In this document: positions 46,081-57,169 of the stretch, piece after piece
How the letters are laid out: the number at the start of each line of letters is the position of its first letter
Position numbering within the stretch: the stretch's first letter is position 1
Origin: Diphasiastrum complanatum
Lineage: Eukaryota; Streptophyta; Lycopodiopsida; Lycopodiales; Lycopodiaceae
DNA length: 64,000 bases
NCBI GenBank assembly: GCA_029204225.1
Contig: CM055101.1
Location: 39,905,961-39,969,960 of the forward strand
Reading direction: 5' to 3'
The notes under the pieces: generated by a model
What the model was told of the DNA's origin: nothing
The model's database searches: none
Seen by the model: the letters and a program-made list of their open reading frames with translations, nothing else
Position numbers and translations under genes: made by a program

Positions 46081-46515
46081 TTCATAAACATTGACTCGTA
46101 ATTACTATCTATAGCTATATTACAATTTCTTGGGTATACACACAATATACATTGTTTTGTATACTGAAAATCAATTGATTGACATCAAAAAAAGCAAAGA
46201 CTACTTGAAGACGTACGTACCTGCTCACATTGTTGAGGAAAAACAAATGTATCGCTTTGATTTGTCCAAAGCTTGGTGGAGTCAATGGCAAAATAACCTC
46301 TCATCTTTCCTCATAGTTGCATTGGGACCATTGCAGATAACTTTGACCCATTTGATATCAAATATGAAAAAGCTGAATTTTCTAAATCCTAAAGAAACAA
46401 AGCATTGCGGGCCACAGAGCTTTGCTAGCTTTCGAGCTCAAGTCTGCGGAAACACAAGGGAGCAGCCCAGACACAAACACTGGCCTTGAGGACTGAAGAT
46501 TTAAAGATGACGATA

Positions 46516-47212
46516 AAATGTTCGTTGACTGAAAGCCACTTGGGCACGAAGGAAAAATGTTCGTGGACCCCCAAGGCAACCTGATGGCAAGGCCAACCCA
46601 AGGGGTGGGCGTATTAAAGTACAAAGGAGATCGTGAAAGTACAAGGAGAACGTCATCCTCCAAAGACTGACAGGATACCATTGGAACGTGCCTAATCAGC
46701 CATTCTTGTAATCTCTTAATCAACTAATCGTGTCCTCCTCTCTATATACATGAAGGTCGTAATTACTAAATATGCAAATGCAAGGAATTAGATTGGTAGT
46801 ATACCAATGTAAGCTGAGCATTGTGTAGCTAGCCAATGTTCAAGAAGTCTGCTAGTAAGCACGACAAGTTTTGATTCACGAAAGAAAGAGTTTCTTTCGC
46901 ACCGACGCGATGTGTGATCTATCAAAACAGCGCCTAAGAAATTCTCTAATAATGTAGTAGATGTTTTATGTAGAAGTGTTTCTTGTCTTAAACATGATCG
47001 AGTGATTTATTTTTTGATAATTGTATGTTTGTAATTAGCTGGTTTCAATCTTATTCCGCACATTGGCTTTACCTTATTGAATGCACAAGCAAATTATACG
47101 TAGGTCAGCAGTGTCTGTCTACACCTTGGAGGATTGTAAATCCTGTTACCAACGATAGTAGACCTGAGGACAGAATCGAATTCCATCTAGGTTTAATTTA
47201 TGTGGGAATCTC
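46516..47212 (+). mobile_element. copia 5' LTR preceding the primer site at 47218
   Basis: The sequence before the primer site ends GTGGGAATCTCA at 47212. A plausible start is TGTTCGTTGACTG near 46518. TGTTCGT..GA also recurs at 46558. The right end is well placed by the primer site, the left end poorly. Confidence 0.5.
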
Positions 47213-47217
47213 AACTA

Positions 47218-47229
47218 TGGTATCAGAGC
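47218..47229 (+). other. copia primer-binding site TGGTATCAGAGC
   Basis: Exact copy of the methionine-tRNA primer site, five bases after the LTR end. Confidence 0.85.
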
Positions 47230-47270
47230 GAAACAATTCATGTTCGGATATCCACTACGCCTTGATCATG

Positions 47271-47370
47271 GAGATTCTTCAACAGTGGTATCAAAGCATA
47301 GGGAGATTCTTCAACAATGGTATTAGTAGAGTACATGGAGATTCCTCAACAGTGGTATCAGAGTCTGGAG
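47271..47370 (+). repeat. three tandem units carrying primer-site-like sequence
   Basis: Units start at 47271, 47303 and 47338 with GAGATTC(T/C)TCAACA(G/A)TGGTAT. Each thus contains a TGGTATCA(A/G)AG-like or TGGTATTAG word, on top of the true primer site at 47218. Confidence 0.8.
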
Positions 47371-47474
47371 CTCATATCCAAGAGCCCTGATATAGCTAAA
47401 GAGAAATCAAATCCAAGAGACAAGCATTCAAAACAAGAAATCAGAAGAACAGTTGAAGAACACAATTCACAGCA

Positions 47475-49710
47475 ATGGCATCGATCAGTAGTATACAGTC
47501 GAAGATCCACACAATCCTTGACTCAACTGGGTTGAACTTCCTAGCATGGAAGGTAAAGACCTCTCTCATATTGAAGGGAGAAGGGCTATGGCCTTGGGTA
47601 GACAGACCGAAGAGATGCCTACAACCACCAACAAAGAGCTACGAGAATGGAAAGAGAAGAACGACAAGGTAGTAGCCGTGTTGTCATCATCCATCGAATA
47701 TAGCCTGACACTTGACCTTGCGACACTCTCTAATGCAAGAGAGATGTGGGATACATTGCTTACCAGATTTTAGATGAAATCACATAGCCAGAGCATGCTT
47801 CTTAAAGATCATCTGATGAATCTGCGATGGGATGGCAGAGACCTTACCTCCTTTATCAGAAAGATGAAGTATTTGCTCCTTTCATTACACAATGCCGGAA
47901 CAAAGAATGCAGTATCACCAGAGAAGCAACTCACCTACCTGTTAAGAGCTTTACCAAGATCTTTCCAGACAACCCGAACATTGCTAGCAAAGGATCCAGC
48001 AATGACACTAAAAAAGGCAATGATCAAGATTCAAGAAGAAGTAAAAGCCGTGAGCACCTTGATCACAAGGACATTTCTGATCAAGCTCTCTACAACAACA
48101 AGGAGAAGCCAAAGAAGCAGTTCAAGCCTAAGAGGGAGTTAGACCGAAAGCAGGATCAAGACTAGCAATCAGAGAGAGCTAGCAAAGATGGTTGGAAGAA
48201 CAAAGAAAAGCCTAAACAGCAGAATGGCGACAAGAAAACGTGCGTCAGATGTAGACGTGAAGGACATATTGTCGATTTGTGCTGACTCAATCTGAATATT
48301 CAGGGTATCCCTTGCCACAAGAAGGGTCATGCAGCCATGGATTGCTACCAGAACCCGAGGAACAAATTCAAGAGAAATGGAAGAACAATAACATGTCTTC
48401 CTATGTCGAAGAGCCAAAAAGCTCAAAGATGGACAAAGAAAGGTTGAATAACAAAAATTTGACAACCTATCTGTGTACAGACGTGTGTGCAGCATTGACA
48501 TTTGACACACAAGAGATAATCCTTGATTCAGGAGAAACCTCTCACTTCCTCACGTCCAGACGAATAATGTCTGATTTTTGAAGTGCTGACCCATCAAGAT
48601 TCATAGTTCTTGGAGATGGATCAAAACATCGAGTGAATGGTAGTGGTTCGCTATGGCTCAATACAAATGACAGCCGACGACTCGAAGATGTTCTCTTCGT
48701 ACCCACACTACAACAAGATTTGTTATCAGTAGCAAAGATAGCAGATGTTGGGATGCATGTGACGTTTTCAGATGAAACATGTAATGTTGTTGAAGCTTGC
48801 ACCAGTACGTTGATCACACAAGGAACACGCAAAGGCAACTTGTATCATTTGAGGGTACGCCTACCAACAGATCAAGCACATCAAGCTCATGATTCTGCAA
48901 AGGTTCTATGGCACAAGTGACTATGCCATATGAACTCAATGGCATTGTATCAAGCAAGCCAACATGGAGCTATCACAGGAGTAAGCATCTCGAATGCAAC
49001 TAGTTCGACCACCTGTGACGCGTTCATGAGAGAGAAGATCATGTCTCGAACGTCATTTACCAGAGACTCCTATAGAACACAACCAAGATTCTGGAGCTGG
49101 TACATTCGGATATTTGTGGACCTTTTGATGTGATCTCAGTAGGAGGCTCGAAGTATTATATCACCTTCATTGACAACTACAACAAGTTCACCCGAGTCTA
49201 CTTCATACATGACAAATCAGATGCACTCAAAAAGTTCACAAAATATGTGAACTGGGCATAAAGATGCACAAGAAACAAGTTGAAGCAGATCAGAACAGAT
49301 TGAGGTGGAGAGTACATCTCAAATCGATTCACTAATTTCTGCAATGATCGAGGAATCCTTCATAGAAGGACTGCATCCTATACACTACAACACAATGGTG
49401 CTGCTGAAAGAAAGAACGGGACTCTCATGCAAGCCACAACGTGCATGATGGCCTATTCGAGGGCACCAAGGGTGCTATGGGTTGAAGCAATAGCTACAGC
49501 TGCTTACATCCAGCATAGGATAGGCAAATCAGGTGTTCTTCACACAACACCACACGAACTATGGTGGGGTAGAAAACCCAATCTGACACATGTTCGGATG
49601 TTTGGTTGTGCAGCTTATGCACATATTCCTGATAAGCTTCAAAAGAAACTTGATGAGAAAGCCGAGTTGGGATATCTCGTCGGGTATGTACACGTGGAAA
49701 AAATGGAGGC
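47475..49710 (+). pseudogene. Ty1/copia gag, protease and integrase
   Basis: Gag starts MASISSIQSKIHTILDSTG with WKVKTSLILKGEGLWPW, shifts frame near 47.58 kb, and continues with MWDTLLTRF, a TAG stop, then FIRKMKYLLLSLHNAG. A normal zinc knuckle CVRCRREGHIVDLC lies at 48241-48282, and a damaged second one (CHKKGHAAMDC) follows. Protease has its active site as LDSGETSHFLT, then VLFVPTLQQDLLSVAKI. Integrase keeps YYITFIDNYNKFTRVYF, GGEYISNRF and QHNGAAERKNGTL, and ends EKAELGYLVGYV at about 49.69 kb. Stops near 48.28, 48.58 and 48.92 kb, and others, kill it. RT and RNase H are missing; an RT lacking its integrase lies at 57.2 kb on the same strand. Confidence 0.9.
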
Positions 49711-50380
49711 GCTTGTCCGCTTGCACGTCTAAATCTTGTCAATTGCATGGCAATGTCTAGTTGAATTCTTCAATGGTCATATGAATACGAGTAATCATCC
49801 TACACAAAAGAAGTGCAACAATGGTCAAGAACAATGGAAAATCCTCTCTAATCATGAGGACTACCAAAAACATACAAGATAAATGTGCAATAAAGAACAA
49901 TGTTAAGTTTGTAAACATCAAGTGCAGTGAAAGATAGATACATAGAACTCATCGAAGAATCAACTTCAAGTTGCACAAACAATGACTCTCTCTCAATCTG
50001 TCTGTACATGTGAACGTGTGATATAGTAATATGTCGCTCTTGTCACAATGCATATTTACATTGTGTACATGGAAATGTCATTCTAGTTTAGCCAGGCCTC
50101 TGATCCAATCTATGATGGTCTAGCATCATTATCTGAAGGAGAAGAATGTGAACTCGCCATTTGCCATTTGCATCAGTCCATCTTGTCAAGTTACAATAGA
50201 TCAAAAATAAATTAGAGAGCAACATGTGATAAACAAATTGAATACACCTATATTACCGCTCTAAGCTTGACGTACGTATCACTGACTAGGATCATGTTAT
50301 CGGTTTATTCATCAACATACACCACACAACCCAAAAATATAATTTTGTTGGCTTGTACTTTAATTAACCCTTGGGATTTG
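49711..50380. other. no gene seen
   Basis: A/T-rich sequence between the broken copia integrase and the telomere-like tract. No frame or repeat was recognised. Confidence 0.4.
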
Positions 50381-51370
50381 TAGTAAGGAGTTTGGCTAAA
50401 TGGCTTTGAGGTACGAGGATTTAGGGTAGTATCTAGGGAAAGGGGCTTAGGGATCTAGTGAAAGGAGCTCAAGGATCTAGGGTAAGTGGTTTAGGATAAG
50501 GGACTTAGGTTTTAGATTCAAGGGTTTTGGAGTTAGGGTCTAGTCTGGCTTAAGGTTTAGGATTTGCAATTAAGGGTTTAGGGCTTTGGATTTAGATGCT
50601 AGAGCTTAGAGAATAGGGTTTAGTATTTGGAATTTAGGGTAAGGGACTAAGGGAAAAAAATTAGGGTAAGAGGTAAGAAGTTTAGGGATTAGGGCTTAGG
50701 ATTTAGGATTTAGGATTGATGGTAAGGGATCTAGGTCAAAAGATTTATGGATCTAGTACTTGGGATTTGTAGTAGGGAGTTTAGGACAAATTTAGAGTTT
50801 AGGATTTGGAATTTAGGGTAACGGATCTAAGAAAATGAATTTAGAGTATACTATAGGGTTCATGGTTTAAAGTATAAGGTATAGGGTATAGGATACATCG
50901 TTTAGGGTATAGGATTTAGGATTCAGAGTTTAGGGTTGGGGATTTAGAATTTAGGGTTGTTTAGAGTATAGGGTTCAGGGTATAGGATTTGGATTTTAGA
51001 ATTTAGGTTTAAGATTTTGAATTTAGAGTTAGGAATATAGGAGGAGAATTTAGGGCCTTTGGGATAATGAGTTTAGGATAATGGGCTTTTAAGGTTTTAG
51101 ATTAAAGAGTTTTGGATTTAGGATTTAGGATTTAGGGTTCAAAGTTTAGGGTATAGGGTTTAGGGTTCAGGGTCCAAGATTCAAGGTTTAGAATTTGGGA
51201 TTTAAGGTTTAGGGTTTAGGATTCAAAGTTCAGGGTTTGGGATCTGGAATCTAGGGTTTAGGATTTAGGATAAGGAGTAGAGGAGGAGGGTTCAAGGCCT
51301 TTGGGTTAATGAGTTTAGGATAATGGGCTTTTACGATTTTAGATTCAAGGGTTTTGAATTTAGGGTCTTA
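50380..51370. repeat. degenerate interstitial telomere-like tract
   Basis: About 1 kb is built almost wholly of words related to TTTAGGG: TTTAGGGTTTAGG, GGATTTAGGATTTAGG, GGGTATAGGGTTTAGGGTTC and similar. TTTAGGG is the plant telomere unit. All G-rich units read on the plus strand. Most units carry substitutions, so the tract is old or never was a functional telomere. It abuts a copia frame at 51371. Confidence 0.85.
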
Positions 51371-54200
51371 CCAAGAATCTTATTAGTGTTGGCCAATTGC
51401 TTAGTAATGGCCTTGATGTAAAATTCAATGTTGATACTTGCACTATCAAGAAGAATGATGAGATACTTGCATCAGGATCTAGATTTGGTGGCATCTATAA
51501 ACTAGATCCAAATGAGTATGTGAATGCTTGTAATGTTGCTCTTGTGAACAAGCTCTCTATGGAGGAATTATGGCATAGGAGGTTGGGACATCCCAACTAC
51601 AAATCCATGCTCTCTATGATCAAAGAAGCCAAAGCTATTGGCTTGCCAAAGTCACTCTCCAAGAAGATCAAGCCTTGTGAGGCTTGTGCTATTGCTAAAT
51701 CTCACAAAAAGCCATTTACAAGATCTTTTATCAAAAGCAAGCATCCTTTGGAGTTAATCCACTCGGATGTGCATTTCTCATCAACTACAAGCAAGGGAGG
51801 AGCCACTTGTTTTGTTACTTTCATTGATGATTACACAAGATTCACTTGGATATATCTTCTTGCTTCTAAATCTATGGTGTTTGATCATTTCATTATTCTC
51901 AAAGCTTATGTAGAGAAGCAATTCTCATTCAAGATTAAAGCTCTTAGAAGTGATGGAGGTGGTGAATATATCTCCAATAAATTTCAAGATTTTTGTGAGC
52001 TTGAAGGCATCAAAAGAGAGTTTTTTTGTGCCTACTCTCCATCTCAAAATGGAGTGGCTGAGAGCAAGAATAGATCTATATGTGAATGTGCAAAATCTAT
52101 GAGAATTGAGACATCTTTGCCCAAAGATTTTTGGGGAGAAGCCATTAATTGTGCAAATTATCTTTGCAATAGGCTCCCACATATAGCTCTTGGAGGAAAG
52201 TCACCATATGAAATCTAATTTTTTAAGAAGCCTAAGGTTGATCACCTTAGAGTTTTTGGATGCTTATGCTTTGTCCATATTCCCTTGGAAACAAGGAAGA
52301 AGGAAGATCCTAGTGCATGCAAAGGGATCATGGTTGGATACTCATCCACCAAGAAGGCCTATAGAGTCTTTATACTCTCTACTTCTCAAGTTATTGAAAG
52401 TAGAGATGTTGTCTTTCATGAAGATCAACACTCATCTTTTGAAGAGGCGGAGATCAAGAAATCTATAGATGCATCATCAATTATTGATTTTGAAGACAAT
52501 CATGATGTGATGGGGTCGAGATTTGAAGAAGACTCTCCTCGGATTTTCTCAGCAAGAAGATCCATGAGAGATAGATCCGAGCCTAAGAGGCTCTCATATG
52601 TTGACAAAGGCAAACAAGTGGATCTTGATTCCACTAATTATGTTTTTTATGTCTCTCATGAAGAGCCAAAGAATGTACAAGAGGCACTCAATACCAAGGA
52701 GTGGTATGATGCCATGAAGCAAGAGTATGATGCATTGATCACCAACAATACTTGGGAGCTTGTGGATCCTCCATCCAACAAGCATGTGATTGGTTGCAAG
52801 TGGGTATATCGGATCAAGTTCAATCATGATGGCACCATCAACAAGCATAAAGCAAGATTATGTGCCAAAGGATTTGCTCAAATGGTCTTGATTATGAGGA
52901 GACCTTTGCACCCGTTGCAAAGATGGTGACAATAAGAATTCTTATTTCTCTTGCTTGTTTTTTCAAGTGGAAGGTGTTCCAATTAGATGTATCCAATGCT
53001 TTTCTAAATGGTTATCTTGAGGAGGAGATTTATATGGAACAACCTCAAGAATTCATCAAGGATGAGTCCAAAGTGTGCTTGCTCTTCAAAAGTCTTTATG
53101 GACTCAAGCAAGCACCAAGATCATGGTATTCAAGACTTAATTCTTTTCTTATCTCACTAGGATTTACTCTTAGTGACTATGATCCTTCCATGTATCTAAA
53201 GTTTGTTGATAGCAATATTGTCATTCTTCTAATTTATGTTGACGACATTATTCTTTGTGGAAGTTGTATCAAGCTAGTTGATGAAACCAAGCTAGCACTT
53301 GGATGTGAGTTTAAAATGCAAGATCTAGGAGAGATGCATTACATCCTAGGCTTAGAAATTGATTTTCATGAAAATCATGTCTTTATATGCCAATCTAGAT
53401 ATGCTCACTCTATGTTGAAAAAATTCCATATGGAAAATTTTAAGAGCATAGATACTCCAATGGAGCAAATTGTAAAAGATCCTAATAAAGGTGATGAAAG
53501 ATCCTTTGAGGACATCACACTTTTTAGGAGTCTTGTAGGCTCCTTGATTTGGCTTACCATTACTAGGCCCGATCTAAGTTTTTGTGTGCACAAATTGAGT
53601 CAATTTATGCAAGATCCTAAGATCCATCATTGGAAGATGGCCAAGAGGATTCTAAGATATGTATCTTCATCTTGTGATTATGATCTACTCTATAAAAGTG
53701 AGGATCTATCCATTATTGGCTACTCGGATTCGGACTTTGCAAGTGACAAGATGGATCAAAAGTCTATTAGTGCATACACTATCTTTCTTGGAAGCAATCT
53801 AATATCTTGGCTTTCCAAAAAGCAAGATACTATATCTCTCTCTTCATGTGAGGCCGAGTACAAAGCACTCACTACAACTACCAAAGAAGTGCTTTGGATC
53901 AAGAGGTTATTAATGGAGTCAAAGTGCATCAAGGAGGATGATCTACCAATGATCAAGTGTGATAACATCTCGGCCCAAGCTCTTGCCAATAATCCCATAT
54001 TTCATGTAAGAAGCAAGCACATAGAAGTGGCACACCATTTTGTGAGAGAAAAGCTTATTGGAGGAGAAATCTATTTGGAGCATGTCAACGCGTCCTCTTG
54101 TATTGCCGATCTATTAACCAAGCCTTTGAGCAAAAGTGCCTTCATCAAGCATAGATCTAATCTTGGATTTATATCAAGATCAATGCTCAAATCTTCATAG
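51371..54200 (+). pseudogene. nearly intact Ty1/copia pol (integrase, RT, RNase H)
   Basis: It enters at the protease end (KNLISVGQLLSNGLDVKF). The pre-integrase region has ELWHRRLGHPNYKSM and CEACAIAKSHKKPF. Integrase keeps all three catalytic acidic residues in HSDVHF, RSDGGGEY and QNGVAESKN. RT has TFAPVAKMVTIR, QLDVSNAFLNGYLEEEIYM, LKQAPRSWY and the intact active site YVDDIIL. RNase H has SDSDFASDK, SSCEAEYKAL and CDNISAQALANN, ending in TAG at 54200. Only two defects are seen: an in-frame TAA at 52216 just after SPYEI, and a single-base loss near 52883 (after KGFAQ). Gag and the protease active site are missing because the left side is replaced by the telomere-like tract. This is the youngest-looking pol in the window. 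Confidence 0.92.
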
Positions 54201-54210
54201 ATCATTTTTT

Positions 54211-54218
54211 AGGAGGAG
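54211..54218 (+). other. copia polypurine tract AGGAGGAG
   Basis: Directly precedes the LTR start TGTGAAG at 54219, eleven bases after the pol stop. Confidence 0.8.
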
Positions 54219-54955
54219 TGTGAAGAATTGAAAAAGATTATCTATGTTAGATATAGGGGTCTTATGTTTTTTACATCAAGCATCTAGGTGTAGGATGTTG
54301 ATAGGAATAAATTTGGCATAGATGGCAAATTATGCATTTCCACTTGTAATGCCACTATTGAGCCAAAATAGAGTAAGAGGCTAAACACGTGCCAATTAGA
54401 GTGTAGACAAGTGTAAAGCTTTTGTTTGATGAATTCCAAGAGGTCCAATAGGATTTAGAGGTGGAACCTTGTGAGGTCCAATAGGAAATTGAGGTGTGCT
54501 CAAATATAGTCCAATAGAATTAAGAGGTGCATGGATCAATGGTCCAATAGGATCAAGAGGTGACAAAGTATGGTCCAATCATAGTTAAGCATAGTGGTAG
54601 CTCGTGGATTTACTAGTATCATTGTACTCCTCATTTTGGATCTAATTGATTTGGTGATTTCATGGATTTTGTGAGTTATTGAATTTATAGCTTTCTCTCT
54701 CTACCCAAGAGCTCATGATGTTTTTTCTCTCTCTACCCGAGGAGAGCAGCTTGTTTTTACTTAGAATATTTTTTTAATACTTCCCACACGTGTGAGTGAG
54801 AGCTGGAAGTGATTGAATGCATGTAGTAGTGTGTTTTTGCCATAGAATCAAAGATAGATCTTGAATCTCAATCTAGTCCTGGTCTTGGTGCATCTGCACA
54901 CCTTAGGAGATCACAAGTACATGTAGTGGACAATCCACACGTGTGAAATTCAACA
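54219..54955 (+). mobile_element. copia 3' LTR, 737 bp
   Basis: It starts TGTGAAGAATTG and ends GTGTGAAATTCAACA. It contains a GGTCCAATAGG array, CTACCCAAGAG repeats and CACACGTGTGA. The same terminal sequence is used by the LTRs at 16914 and 56560. No matching 5' LTR lies to the left of 51371. Confidence 0.85.
54442..54585 (+). repeat. GGTCCAATAGGATTNAGAGGTG array in the LTR
   Basis: Four good copies and a fifth partial copy repeat at intervals of 31-34 bp (about 54442, 54475, 54509, 54541 and 54573). The apparent minus-strand frame with PLNPIGPL repeats is a by-product. Confidence 0.85.
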
Positions 54956-54973
54956 AGTATGACTTGAACAAGT

Positions 54974-55408
54974 TCATTTGATGGAGTCTCCTATGCATGA
55001 CAATTCTCTATGGAGGTCTTTAACGCTCATTACATAAGCTGAAGCACATTCATCACTTCTCTGTACACTTTGAAAAATTTGGTTTCTTAGTGTTAGAAGT
55101 CTAGAAGTATTCTTTGCCTCATAGATAGACTTGAGAGTATCCCAAGCATCTTTGGCATTAGTACAAGCACCAATTTCTCTTAAGATGTCATTTGAGACAT
55201 TCATCTTAATATAATGCAGAGCCATCTTGGCTCTCTTTTTGTACTTTGGAATTTCTTGAGGAATTTGTGGTTCTTCTTCAATGCCAAGTACAATATCCAT
55301 CATATCTTGAAGTATTAAGACAGATTCCATTCTAACCTTCCAAATTGAGTAATTGGAGGTTGACAATCTTTCACTTGCTTCTAATAGAAAGACACCCATT
55401 GAAGTCAT
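54974..55408 (-). pseudogene. Ty1/copia gag, truncated
   Basis: On the minus strand the start is MTSMGVFLLEASERLSTSNY, followed by WKVRMESVLI, AKDAWDTLKSIYEAKNTSRL and a LSCIGDSIK end. This is the capsid-like UBN2 region of copia gag (N-Y-x-x-W-x-x-x-M, and A-x-x-A-W-D-x-L). The frame is open for 144 codons, then the element is cut at about 54.97 kb where the plus-strand LTR of the neighbouring copia begins. No zinc knuckle or pol is left. Its 5' LTR and primer site lie to the right at 56.5-57.1 kb, as expected. Confidence 0.85.
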
Positions 55409-56547
55409 AAAGAATGATGGAAATCAAAAAAGATGGATGAAAGAATTGCTTATCTTCTCACTATAGGAACCAATCAAGGGTACAAAACCAAATCCTCTGT
55501 AAGACTAAGCAAGAAACTGTGAGATAGATCTCACTAGCTTGACAATCTCTCTAAAACAAGATTTGAATCATCAAAAAAGATGAAGTATGGCAAAAGTTAT
55601 GGTTCTCTGAATTTCACACGTGTGAAATATTCCAAAAATGTCAAATTGACTCAAATACAATCTATTTGTATGAAACAATTTGCCTAGAACCTATAAATTT
55701 TGTCTAAATCACATATAGATGAGATTGTGCAGCTTCTGGATGATTTTTGTGATCATTCAAGCAGTAAATGACATGTACACACGATTTGCCATAGGTCTAG
55801 GCACCCTACCTACAACTCTTCAAAAGCTTATAGCTTCTGATTGGCTTATCCAACTGTCATGATTCAAATTGCATCAGATTCTACACATTTCTAGCTTTCT
55901 AATTTGCAAGAAATTTGGATCTAAGGTGAGAGAGAACCACCAATCTGAAAATGGGCGGATTTCACATGTGCCAGCACCTGAAATTCCGTACAGTACCTGA
56001 TCTGGCCCATTCAATGTTGTAAAGCTACCTTTACAAGCTTTACTTCCGGCGCCAGCTATGTCCCCGGCGCCAGCAGCGCCCCTGCTGCTCTCGGCGCCAC
56101 TGTGACCAGAATCCAGCCGACGCCAAGACCGCTTGCTTGGAATGGATGTTACTCGTTTGTAACGAAGCTTCGAGTTGGTTAAGTTTGATGTATGTCGGGC
56201 GGCTTGCTTGGAGGGAAGTCACCCACATCGGGACCCCCGATCTAGCATGGCGCCAGGTTGGATCTCAATATTGGTTTTCGGAACTTCAAGTTGGTTAAGT
56301 CTGATCGTTGTTGGCGAGTTGGCTGCTTGTACGTCAAGTGGGTTTGGATGGCAAGAGTTGAAGGCTAGGAAACTAAGTCGTGGTTCCCGGCTCCCTTTGG
56401 GATGCCTGCGCTACAAATGTGGTTTGAAGCCCTAAATCACCAGAAAACTGCAAACTAGCTAGAAACTAGAATCTAGACAATTCCTAGCTTGAAATATGAT
56501 CATATCTGCAAACTTTTTGATTATATTTGCTTGTAAAACTTAGGTAG
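55409..56547 (-). other. leader of the minus-strand copia, with a G/C-rich block
   Basis: About 1.1 kb between primer site and gag. 56040-56110 is unusually G/C-rich, with CCGGCGCCAGC and GGCGCCA repeats. 56165-56335 holds a direct repeat (AGTTGGTTAAGT(T/C)TGAT..GG(C/A)..TTGCTTG). No convincing gene. Confidence 0.55.
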
Positions 56548-56559
56548 GCTCTGATACCA
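56548..56559 (-). other. copia primer-binding site TGGTATCAGAGC
   Basis: Exact copy on the minus strand, directly abutting the LTR end at 56560. Confidence 0.88.
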
Positions 56560-57144
56560 TGCTGAATTCACACATGTGGGATTCCATACACATGTATTTT
56601 TGATCTCCTAAGCACAATAACACCATAAAGATCAGACTACAATTGGTTATCATAGGAAAGCTGATCATACAAGCAATATTATTGTGTTACAAGCAAGATC
56701 TGTCAACAAAACATAAGACAAAGCATCATAAATGCCTCTACTCAGCTAGAGAGAGAAAATAGCAAGTACAAAACTCGTGGAGAGAGAGAGGGCACAAAGA
56801 GCTTGTCTCCAAACTTGCATTACACACAAATTTCATCAAATTCTCAATGAGAGCACATCACATATATATAGATCCATGGACTCTTCTCCTACTTTGAGTT
56901 GAATTGGAGTTGTGGATCCACCTCTCAAGCTACCTAGACTTATCCAAGCCACCTCACTATGTCTAATTGTGCCACATAGTCTTTTCATGCATTAAATGTG
57001 GCATGTAAAGTACAAATAGCAATTTCTATGGTAGCTCGAGTTTCTACTTCTACCTACCTTGAATATTTTATTCTAAGATGGGTCTTTACTAGGCCAAAAG
57101 AGCTCAATTCATCTTTGGCATTTTTAGGACCCATACTCACAACA
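56560..57144 (-). mobile_element. copia 5' LTR, 585 bp, minus strand
   Basis: On the minus strand it starts TGTTGTGAGTATGGG and ends GTGTGAATTCAGCA before the primer site. It contains GAGAGAGAG/CTACTCAGCTAG and CACATGTGTG blocks shared with the LTRs at 16.3-16.9 and 54.2-54.96 kb, so this element and the plus-strand copia are relatives. Confidence 0.8.
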
Positions 57145-57169
57145 TTAGATAGATTTTTCAATATTTTGA

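Noticed and set aside
54396-54578. Minus-strand frame with PLNPIGPL repeats
   Set aside because: It reflects the GGTCCAATAGG motif array inside the LTR.
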